NCBI GenBank assembly: GCA_964348755.1
Contig: CAYGDW010000038.1
Span: forward strand, 1 to 27,531
DNA: 27,531 nucleotides
Origin: UBA7960 sp964348755
Lineage (GTDB): Bacteria; Bacteroidota; Bacteroidia; Bacteroidales; UBA7960
Direction of reading: 5' to 3'
The notes under the pieces: generated by a model
What the model saw: the letters and a program-made list of their open reading frames with translations, nothing else
Database searches by the model: none
What the model was told of the DNA's origin: nothing
Made by a program: the position numbers and the translations under genes
Part shown: positions 7,885 to 14,742 of the stretch, in pieces
Numbering within the stretch: position 1 is the stretch's first letter
How the letters are laid out: each line of letters starts with the position of its first letter

Positions 7885-9117
7885 ATGAAGGAAAAATTGC
7901 TTGAAAGGTTTCTGCGTTATATCAGCATCGACACCCAGAGCGATCCCACATCGACCACGTTTCCCAGCACCGAAAAACAGTTTGACCTGGCCCGCTTGCT
8001 GGTTGAAGAACTCAAAGAGCTGGGCCTGAGCGATGCCCACGTTGACGAAAACTGCTATGTGACGGCCACCCTGCCCGCAAATACAGATAAGTACATTCCG
8101 GTAATAGGATTTCTGGCACACATGGACACCAGCCCCGACATGAGCGGAAAAGACATAAGACCCCAGATTATTAATAACTACGATGGTAATGACATTCTGC
8201 TAAACAAAGACTTGGGTATGTACCTTCGGGTAAAAGATTTTCCGGAAATGGGAAAATACGTAGGGCAAACCATTATTACAACTGATGGCACTACCCTGTT
8301 GGGGGCCGACGACAAGGCTGGCATTGCAATTATTATGACTGCCATTGAATCCCTGGTAAAAAACCCTGAAATTAAACATGGCACAATAAAAATTGGCTTC
8401 ACCCCGGATGAGGAAATCGGTAAAGGGGTGGATCATTTTGATGTGAAAAAATTCGGTGCAAAATATGCTTATACCCTCGATGGTTCGGAAGTGGGCGAGC
8501 TGGAATTCGAAAACTTCAATGCCGCCTTTGCCAAGGTGAAGGTGCAGGGACGCAACGTACACCCTGGCTATGCCAAGTACAAAATGAAGAACGCAATTAT
8601 TATGGGGACAGAATTCAACGATATGCTGCCAGTATTCGAAAGGCCTGAATTTACTGAGCATTACGAAGGCTTCTTCCATTTCATTAAATTTGATGGCACG
8701 GTGGAAGAATCGACCCTGCAATATATCATTCGCGACCACGACAGGATAAAATTCGAGCGCCGTAAGGAGCAGATACAGGAGGTGGCCGACTTTATAAACA
8801 AAAAATATGGCCAGGGCACCATAACCATTGAAATGAAAGACCAGTACTACAATATGCGCGAAAAGGTTGAACCCGAATACCATATTGTGGAGATTGCCGA
8901 ACAAGCTATGAAGGATTTGGGTGTTAAGCCACACATAAAGCCCATCAGAGGCGGTACCGATGGTTCAAGGCTTTCGTATATGGGTTTGCCATGCCCCAAT
9001 ATTTTTGCAGGCGGACACAACTTCCACGGAAAGTACGAGTTCGTGCCCCTTGAAAGCATGGAAAAAGCCACCAGCGTTGTGCTTAAGATTATAAATCTAT
9101 ACTACGAAAAAGCGTAG
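7885..9117 (+). CDS. pepT: Peptidase T (tripeptide aminopeptidase)
   Basis: A 410-residue M20B metallopeptidase that removes the N-terminal residue from tripeptides in the cytosol. Visible dizinc-site motifs are LAHMDTS (H79, D81), LLGADDKAG (bridging D142), the catalytic pair E176/E177 in TPDEEIGKG, TLDGSEVGELEFE (D199), and the C-terminal GGTDGSRLSYMGLPCPN and GGHNFHG. Length and motif order are normal for PepT. AAAGG at 7873-7877, 7 bases before the ATG, supports the start. It follows the OPT transporter by 91 bases on the same strand and is terminated by a strong hairpin. Confidence 0.96.
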   Translation: MKEKLLERFLRYISIDTQSDPTSTTFPSTEKQFDLARLLVEELKELGLSDAHVDENCYVTATLPANTDKYIPVIGFLAHMDTSPDMSGKDIRPQIINNYDGNDILLNKDLGMYLRVKDFPEMGKYVGQTIITTDGTTLLGADDKAGIAIIMTAIESLVKNPEIKHGTIKIGFTPDEEIGKGVDHFDVKKFGAKYAYTLDGSEVGELEFENFNAAFAKVKVQGRNVHPGYAKYKMKNAIIMGTEFNDMLPVFERPEFTEHYEGFFHFIKFDGTVEESTLQYIIRDHDRIKFERRKEQIQEVADFINKKYGQGTITIEMKDQYYNMREKVEPEYHIVEIAEQAMKDLGVKPHIKPIRGGTDGSRLSYMGLPCPNIFAGGHNFHGKYEFVPLESMEKATSVVLKIINLYYEKA

Positions 9118-9135
9118 AACCTTTCTGAATACAGG

Positions 9136-9161
9136 AAAGCGGCCGGGTGCCGCTTTTTTTT
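9136..9161 (+). terminator. Intrinsic terminator after pepT
   Basis: AAAGCGGC (9136-9143) pairs perfectly with GCCGCTTT (9149-9156) around a 5-base loop, with the T run continuing to about 9161. Confidence 0.9.
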
Positions 9162-9181
9162 ATTCAAAAGCATAAAAATAG

Positions 9182-9197
9182 CTTGGCTTAAGCCAGG
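9182..9197 (-). terminator. Palindrome, possible terminator of the pentapeptide gene
   Basis: TGGCTTAAGCCA (9184-9195) is a perfect 12-base palindrome, extended by one more pair at 9182/9197. Read on the minus strand it is followed by CTATTTTTA. It lies about 75 bases past the stop of the minus-strand pentapeptide gene. The stem is short, so this is tentative. Confidence 0.4.
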
Positions 9198-9270
9198 TGA
9201 AAACAAAAAACAGACAGTGGCTTAATCAAAAACTCCCGGTATTTTGTTTTGAAATTTCAACAAAAAACCC

Positions 9271-9846
9271 TTACCCCTTAAAACCAATAGTTCTTTCGAG
9301 GTTTTGTACAAGGTCCAAAATGGTATCGCTCAGAAATGCTTTTCCGAAGTTTGCTTCGAGCAGTTCGGAGGCAGTGAGATCGGCACCGCTGAGATTGGCT
9401 TTGAAAAGGTTGGCTCGGGTAAGGTTTGAAGAACGGATAAGCGACAAAGAAAGGTCGGCACGTGTAAGGTCGGTGTCAATAATATCAGAATTTGATAGGT
9501 CTGCACCATCGAGTTTGGCATCTGTAAAATCGGCCTCCGAAAGGTTAGCTTTAGATAAATTGGCTTTGGATAGCACGGCGCCAATGAGGTTTGCCCCTTT
9601 AAGGCTGGCGCCTTTAAGGTTGGCTTCGGCCAGGAATGAGCCCGAAAGGTTGGCACCCGCAAGGTTGGCACCCGAAAGGTCGGCCAGGGCAAAACTGGCA
9701 TCGGTTAGGTCGGCGCCTGCCAGATCGGCGCCACGCAATACTGCTCCCCTCAAATTCAATGGTTTGTACGAATCTCCATAAGAACTCTGGGCAATTAGCA
9801 TCCATAAATCTCTGTCAGTAAGTACTCTTTGGCGATGGTTGTCCAT
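9271..9846 (-). CDS. Pentapeptide-repeat protein
   Basis: A 191-residue protein with an N-terminal non-repeat segment (about 1-29), then about 28 consecutive pentapeptides of type A(D/N)LxG from residue 35 to 174, with no loop insertion, and a short C-terminal tail (TILDLVQNLERTIGFKG). This predicts a continuous right-handed quadrilateral beta-helix of about seven coils, possibly dimerising through the tail. No signal peptide or membrane span is seen, so it is probably cytosolic. Most such proteins have no known function; a minority (Qnr, MfpA) mimic DNA and bind gyrase or topoisomerase IV. A topoisomerase IV gene lies about 1.9 kb away but that alone proves nothing. It is expressed divergently from the radical SAM gene. 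Confidence 0.9.
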   Translation of the reverse strand: MDNHRQRVLTDRDLWMLIAQSSYGDSYKPLNLRGAVLRGADLAGADLTDASFALADLSGANLAGANLSGSFLAEANLKGASLKGANLIGAVLSKANLSKANLSEADFTDAKLDGADLSNSDIIDTDLTRADLSLSLIRSSNLTRANLFKANLSGADLTASELLEANFGKAFLSDTILDLVQNLERTIGFKG

Positions 9847-9871
9847 AATTGTTATTGTTGATTTTATATAA

Positions 9872-9879
9872 CAAAGTTA
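9872..9879 (-). promoter_or_regulatory. -7 element of the pentapeptide gene
   Basis: Read on the minus strand, TAACTTTG matches TAnnTTTG; it ends 25 bases before the ATG. No exact TTTG is found at the -33 spacing. Confidence 0.5.
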
Positions 9880-9988
9880 AGGTTTTTGTTGACATAAACC
9901 CTGTTTTTGTAAACAAACCTTCTTTTCAGGAAGCCCTTCCATTATTCAATTCAGCGATACAAAAAACTGCTTTGTCAGACAAACCATT

Positions 9989-9996
9989 TACCTTTG
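9989..9996 (+). promoter_or_regulatory. -7 element of the radical SAM gene
   Basis: TACCTTTG matches TAnnTTTG. The -33 position 19 bases upstream reads ACTG, a weak match. The element ends 16 bases before the GTG start, so the transcript leader would be about 10 bases or less. The divergent region 9847-10012 also contains TTTGT-AA-ACAAA at about 9906-9917, operator-like but unassigned. Confidence 0.5.
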
Positions 9997-10012
9997 CACA
10001 AAATTTATTATT

Positions 10013-11017
10013 GTGCGCCATTTTAACATTCCATTTTTTATTCCTGAGGAGGGTTGTCCGCATAGGTGTGTTTTTTGCAATCAGCGAACAATTTCCGGAG
10101 TCCAAAGTGCTCCATTACCTAATGAAATTGACCGACAGGTGGCGGCATATCTGGAAATGTTTCAGGCAATTGAGTGTTACATAGAAATTGCCTTTTTTGG
10201 AGGAAATTTTACAGGCTTGCCAATAAAAGAACAAGAGGCTTACCTAAAGGCAGCCCAAAAATGGGTAACATCTAAACATGTTAAAGGAATACGGCTCTCT
10301 ACCAGGCCCGATTATATAAATTCAGAGGTTCTAAAAATGCTGAGGAGTTATGGTGTAAGCAGCATTGAGCTTGGCGCCCAATCGCTCGACGAGGAGGTGC
10401 TAAGCCTTTGTGGTCGCGGCCACAGCCCCAAGCATATAGAGGCGGCAGCAGGAATGATTCTTGATGGCGGATTTGTTCTGGGCCTGCAAATGATGACTGG
10501 CCTTCCGGGCGACACACCTGAAAAAACAATGTTTACAGCCAGGCGCATTGCTGAGCTTGGTGCCACCCAAACGCGAATCTATCCGGCCCTTGTTATACGG
10601 GGCACTCAACTGGAGCATCTTTTCCGTATAGGGAGCTACCAGCCACTTACAATAGATGAAACCATAAACCGCTGCAAACAACTGCTTTTGTTTTTTGAAG
10701 CAAACAGCGTAAAGGTGCTACGACTCGGGCTGCATCCTTCTGATGGTCTTAGCCAGAGCAAAGAGATGGTTGCCGGGCCGTTTCATCCGGCGCTCAGAGA
10801 ATTGGCAAACACCGCAATCTGGGGCGATATTTTCCGCGAAAGCGTAAAAAATAAAAAAGGCAAAAACCTTTTGGTTGCGGTTTCGCCCAAAGAACTGAAT
10901 GCTGCCATTGGCCATAAGGGTGCTAACAAAAAATGGCTTCTTGAGCAATTTGACAAGGTTGTATTTATAGCAGATTTACAATATACCGGGAGGTCATTCC
11001 ATGTTGATTTTAGCTGA
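10013..11017 (+). CDS. Elp3-like radical SAM protein without acetyltransferase domain
   Basis: A 334-residue protein starting at GTG. It opens with RHFNIPFFIPEEGCPHRC, and the 4Fe-4S ligands are C15-x3-C19-x2-C22 in CPHRCVFCNQ. It continues with FFGGNFTGLP (the SAM-binding GGxP-type motif), STRPDYI, SIELGAQSLDEEVL and MTGLPGDTPE, as in the Elp3/TIGR01210-1212 type radical SAM folds. It stops before the GNAT (HAT) domain of true Elp3, ending instead with a short region containing AAIGHKGANKKWLLEQF. Similar short proteins occur in Clostridia under names such as 'elongator protein 3/radical SAM'. The substrate is unknown. The next gene starts 17 bases inside this one, so they are translationally coupled. 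No SD precedes the GTG; no in-frame ATG fits better. Confidence 0.85.
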   Translation: MRHFNIPFFIPEEGCPHRCVFCNQRTISGVQSAPLPNEIDRQVAAYLEMFQAIECYIEIAFFGGNFTGLPIKEQEAYLKAAQKWVTSKHVKGIRLSTRPDYINSEVLKMLRSYGVSSIELGAQSLDEEVLSLCGRGHSPKHIEAAAGMILDGGFVLGLQMMTGLPGDTPEKTMFTARRIAELGATQTRIYPALVIRGTQLEHLFRIGSYQPLTIDETINRCKQLLLFFEANSVKVLRLGLHPSDGLSQSKEMVAGPFHPALRELANTAIWGDIFRESVKNKKGKNLLVAVSPKELNAAIGHKGANKKWLLEQFDKVVFIADLQYTGRSFHVDFS

Positions 11018-11702
11018 TGCGCGCTTCCCCGAAGGGGTAAAAAAAGGCCTGCGACGATATGGTGAAGTTGTGCCCTTTGCCAGCACGGGAATAGTGTATG
11101 AGGCAATAAGCGGCCATCCCGATATATTTTTTTGTAAAACGCCCGCTGGCCTTGTTGCTGCCCCGAATACCCCGCCCGGGATTCTGAAAAAGATTCATGA
11201 TGCAGGCGTTAAAATGGTGGTGGGAGAGCTTCCTGTTGGGGCAACTTACCCTGAATCGGCCCGCTACAATGCATTTGCAGGAAGCAGCTGCTTTGTTCAC
11301 CGGCAGGGGCTGACAGACAGGCGGATAATGGAAAATACCAAAGGCCTCACAACCATTTTTGTTGAGCAAGGCTACACCTGCTGCAACCTTACAGAGGCTG
11401 GAGGGCTTTTTATTACAAGCGACCGAAGCATTGAGAATGCATTGAGAATGGCCGGAAAAGAAATTCTTTACATTGATCCCACAGTTGTAAAACTTCCCGG
11501 ACAAAAACACGGATTTTTTGGAGGCTGCACCGGATTCCACAAAGACATTCTTTTCGTTGTGGGAAGCGCCAGGCATTTTCCAGATGGAACTACCCTATTA
11601 GAAAAGCTTATGGGCAGAGGCATTGAAGTTTGCGAACTGTACGATGGGCCTCTTTGGGATGGAGGCTCAATACTATTTCTGGAAGCTTTTGAAAACTCCT
11701 GA
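11001..11702 (+). CDS. DUF6873-like (GME/pentein-fold) protein
   Basis: A 233-residue protein resembling a family I recall as DUF6873 'GME fold' from Clostridia. Shared features are YEAISGHPDIFF (33-44), ARYNA followed by H100, VEQGYTCCN (121-129), FITSD (137-141), KLPGQKHGFFGGCTG (164-178) and a closing DGGSI. The GME (guanidino-modifying enzyme, pentein) fold includes arginine deiminase and amidinotransferases, which use a Cys/His/Asp set. Here the C-terminal position where penteins carry the nucleophilic Cys reads GGSILF, so C176 or C127/C128 would have to serve, or the protein is not a standard hydrolase. GGGAGG at 10988-10993 gives a strong SD. It overlaps the radical SAM gene by 17 bases and ends 21 bases from convergent parC. 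Confidence 0.75.
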   Translation: MLILADARFPEGVKKGLRRYGEVVPFASTGIVYEAISGHPDIFFCKTPAGLVAAPNTPPGILKKIHDAGVKMVVGELPVGATYPESARYNAFAGSSCFVHRQGLTDRRIMENTKGLTTIFVEQGYTCCNLTEAGGLFITSDRSIENALRMAGKEILYIDPTVVKLPGQKHGFFGGCTGFHKDILFVVGSARHFPDGTTLLEKLMGRGIEVCELYDGPLWDGGSILFLEAFENS

Positions 11703-11723
11703 TTCGGGGTTGAACTTTACTGG

Positions 11724-14567
11724 TTAAATATCCAGGTCGAGCCTTATTTGTTTTTCGCGATCGCCGGGCTTAATGTCGGCCGGAGGTTTGGTAGATTTTG
11801 GTTTGCGGCTTTTTTTGCCGGTATCCTGACCTGATTCAACCGCCCCATTGGTTTTTCCGCTAATCCCGTTGGGGCTTTTATCGGGCAGCTGATCACCTTG
11901 CCCCACAACCCATTCGAATGATATTTCGGTATTTGAATCAGACTCAAAGGTCTCTTCATCTTGTTCTGTAATTTCCTGAGGGATGGTTTCAGATTGGATG
12001 TCAGGTTCGGTTTCAGTTTCGTCTTTTTGCAGTGGCGCAAGCCATTCTACCGACTCTATTTCGCAGGTTGACAGACGTTTGCCCCGCGCTTTGCAGCTTT
12101 TTACGGCAATAAAACTCCCGGCATCAATTTCTTCGGTGGCAGCGGGTTTGCGAGCAGTGGCGGCCAGGTTTAGCTTCAGTAGGGGGTTTGGCTCATGGCT
12201 CACCAAAATTAGTTTGTTGAGGGGGTCATCGCCTATAAAGCTGGTGGCCTTGCCGTTGGCTTCGGGCTCGAAGCGTTTTAGGTACTGAAAGCCTTGCTCC
12301 GCATCGAAAAACACGGCGGTGAGTACCATTCCTTCTTTCTTTTTGCGCAGTATTAGTGGTTTTTCATCAAAGTGGGTGCTCAGGTCGAAACCCATAATGC
12401 GATATGTGCCGTTGGAGTAAACGGCAATCAGTTTGTCATCGCCCTTGAAAGCACCGAGGTATATGCCCCTTTTATCGGCATTGAGCCGCAAAACGGTTTC
12501 ATCGAACCAGAGGTCCATGGCCCCCAGGGTTGATACGCCCTGATCTTTGAGTACCACTTTGCGAATGGGGTGTTTGGTTACCAGATTGCCGGCAGCTGCC
12601 CGGCCTTTAATGGCAAGGTCAGAGAAGTCGAGATCGAATACAGGCTTTTTGAGTTTTGGTTTGTGGCGAAGGTAAACCGATACCACCTCGGCTTCGCCAT
12701 TAGGGTTGGCGGTAAAGTACAACACTTTGCTGCCTTTTGTGCCTCGGGTAAGATCATACTCTTTGTCGCGCGTTACCCCTTTAACGGCAAAACGTTTCAT
12801 AAAGGCAGCACCCTTCAGCCCATCCTGATAAATCATGTTGTAAATGGTCCTGTCGTCATTCTTTTCAAATACACCTATATGAATTATTCTTTTTCCTACA
12901 AATGACTTGTCGGCCACCTTGGTTACCAGGCATGTCCCATCATCGCGAAATACAATAATATCGTCAATATCAGAGCAGTCGCATACGTATTCGTCTTTTT
13001 TCATTCCGGTGCCAGCAAAGCCTTCCTGGCGGTTTACATAGAGTTTTTCGTTGGCCACAGCCACGCGTGTAGCTTCAATGGTGTCGAAAAAACGAATCTC
13101 GGTTTTGCGTTCGCGGCCTTTGCTAAACTTATCCTTTATGCGCTGAAAGAAGTCGATGGCATATTGCACCAGGTTTTCGAGGTGGTGGTTAACTTTTTTG
13201 AGTTTTTCAAACAAATCGCGCATAAGGTCATCGGCCTTAAAGGAGTCGAAACGCGAGATGCGTTTAATTTTTATTTCGGTAAGCCTTAAAATATCGTCGC
13301 GGGTTATTTCGCGGTAAAACAGTTTTTTAAACGGGGCCAGGCCTTTATCTATAGTTTCGATAACCGACTCCCATGTTTCGCATTCTTCTATTTTGCGGTA
13401 AATGCGTTTTTCAATAAAAATCTTTTCGAGGCTTGAGAAAAGGATTTGTTCGAGCAATTCGTGTTTTTCAATTTCAAGCTCGCGGCGCAGCAGTTCAAGG
13501 GTGTTGTTGGTTGAAATCTTAAGCAGCTCATTTACATTGAGGAAGCGCGGCCTGTCGGTTTCAATTACGCAGGAGTTTGGCGAAATGCTTACCTCGCAAT
13601 CGGTAAAGGCATATAGGGCATCTATGGCCTGGTCGGGCGAAATGCCGGGCATAAGGTGTACCAAAATCTCAACGTTCTGGGCTGTATTGTCTTCAATTTT
13701 GCGTATTTTTATTTTGCCCTTGTCATTGGCAGCCACAATGCTATCCATGAGGTTGCCAGTGGTTGTACCAAAAGGGATTTCGGTTATTACCAGGGTTTTT
13801 TTATCGAGTATGTTAATGCGGGCACGAACCCGAACTTTTCCGCCCCTGAGGCCGCCATTGTATTTCAAAAAATCGGCCATACCTCCCGTTGGGAAGTCGG
13901 GAAGGATGTCAGGGTTCCTTCCTTTCAAGTAATTTATAGATGCATCGATAAGCTCTATAAAGTTGTGGGGTAGTATTTTGGATGCCAGCCCCACAGCAAT
14001 GCCTTCAACACCCTGAGCCAGCAGCAATGGGAATTTTACAGGAAGTGTGAGGGGCTCTTTATTGCGCCCATCGTAGCTTGGTTTCCAGGTAGTGGTTTTA
14101 TGATTGTATAATACCTCAAGGGCAAATTTAGATGGGCGGGCTTCAATATAACGTGGTGCAGCGGCGCTGTCGCCCGTAAAGATATTACCCCAGTTGCCCT
14201 GGGTATCAATCAACAGGTCTTTTTGACCAAGCTGAACCAGGGCATCGCCAATTGAGGCATCGCCATGGGGATGATATTTCATGGTGTTGCCAATAATGTT
14301 GGCAACCTTGTTGTAGCGCCCATCGTCCATTTCTTTCATTGAATGGAGAATGCGACGCTGCACCGGCTTAAGTCCATCGCGCACCTCGGGCACTGCCCGT
14401 TCAAGAATTACATACGAGGCGTAATCGAGAAACCAGTCCTGATACATACCCGAAAGCCTGGTAGTAGAATGGTCAGTGGCAGGAACATCCTGTGGCTTGG
14501 CAAGCGAATCAGAATTATTCTCCTCCTGAGGCAAAAAGTCAATATTTTCTTCGTAAGAATCGCTCAT
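11724..14567 (-). CDS. parC: DNA topoisomerase IV subunit A
   Basis: A 947-residue type IIA topoisomerase A subunit that breaks and rejoins DNA with ParE to separate daughter chromosomes. The core has LERAVPEVRDGLKPVQRRIL, KYHPHGDASIGDALV (97-111) and the catalytic tyrosine Y140 in AAPRYIE. A beta-pinwheel-like C-terminal domain follows from about residue 500. No GyrA box (QRRGGKG) is seen, which favours ParC over GyrA. The last about 90 residues are low-complexity, first acidic (about 855-895), then basic, ending in IRLDLDI. The residue equivalent to quinolone-target S83 of E. coli GyrA is A104; D108 aligns with D87. No parE lies in the window, although in many Bacteroidota it is next door. 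Confidence 0.93.
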   Translation of the reverse strand: MSDSYEENIDFLPQEENNSDSLAKPQDVPATDHSTTRLSGMYQDWFLDYASYVILERAVPEVRDGLKPVQRRILHSMKEMDDGRYNKVANIIGNTMKYHPHGDASIGDALVQLGQKDLLIDTQGNWGNIFTGDSAAAPRYIEARPSKFALEVLYNHKTTTWKPSYDGRNKEPLTLPVKFPLLLAQGVEGIAVGLASKILPHNFIELIDASINYLKGRNPDILPDFPTGGMADFLKYNGGLRGGKVRVRARINILDKKTLVITEIPFGTTTGNLMDSIVAANDKGKIKIRKIEDNTAQNVEILVHLMPGISPDQAIDALYAFTDCEVSISPNSCVIETDRPRFLNVNELLKISTNNTLELLRRELEIEKHELLEQILFSSLEKIFIEKRIYRKIEECETWESVIETIDKGLAPFKKLFYREITRDDILRLTEIKIKRISRFDSFKADDLMRDLFEKLKKVNHHLENLVQYAIDFFQRIKDKFSKGRERKTEIRFFDTIEATRVAVANEKLYVNRQEGFAGTGMKKDEYVCDCSDIDDIIVFRDDGTCLVTKVADKSFVGKRIIHIGVFEKNDDRTIYNMIYQDGLKGAAFMKRFAVKGVTRDKEYDLTRGTKGSKVLYFTANPNGEAEVVSVYLRHKPKLKKPVFDLDFSDLAIKGRAAAGNLVTKHPIRKVVLKDQGVSTLGAMDLWFDETVLRLNADKRGIYLGAFKGDDKLIAVYSNGTYRIMGFDLSTHFDEKPLILRKKKEGMVLTAVFFDAEQGFQYLKRFEPEANGKATSFIGDDPLNKLILVSHEPNPLLKLNLAATARKPAATEEIDAGSFIAVKSCKARGKRLSTCEIESVEWLAPLQKDETETEPDIQSETIPQEITEQDEETFESDSNTEISFEWVVGQGDQLPDKSPNGISGKTNGAVESGQDTGKKSRKPKSTKPPADIKPGDREKQIRLDLDI

Positions 14568-14617
14568 AATTACAATCAGATACGGTATTGGAGGGAAGCC
14601 TTTTTGGGAAACCGCTG

Positions 14618-14625
14618 CAAATTTA
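14618..14625 (-). promoter_or_regulatory. -7 element of parC
   Basis: Read on the minus strand, TAAATTTG matches TAnnTTTG, about 50 bases before the parC ATG. A clear -33 TTTG is not seen. Confidence 0.45.
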
Positions 14626-14693
14626 GCAATAATAAATTTGCTGAAGGTAATTGGCCGCTACCAAAAGGTTCATTTGCAAAACCATATAAACAA

Positions 14694-14722
14694 AAGAGGC
14701 TGCCGGAAATTGGCAGCCTCTT
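14694..14722 (-). terminator. Intrinsic terminator of the TonB receptor gene
   Basis: AAGAGGCTGCC (14694-14704) pairs perfectly with GGCAGCCTCTT (14712-14722) around a 7-base loop. On the minus strand, TTTTG follows the stem. It starts 21 bases past the stop of the receptor gene. Confidence 0.88.
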
Positions 14723-14742
14723 CAGAGAAAAAATGAGTCAAA

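Noticed and set aside
9197..9781. 194-residue plus-strand ORF rich in Arg/Leu/Ala repeats
   Set aside because: It is the antisense image of the pentapeptide repeats, whose 15-base period keeps the opposite strand open.
10013..11017. True Elp3 (tRNA acetyltransferase)
   Set aside because: The C-terminal GNAT domain is absent; the ORF ends after the radical SAM region.
11724..14567. GyrA instead of ParC
   Set aside because: No GyrA-box motif is seen and the C-terminal region matches the ParC-type of Bacteroidota.
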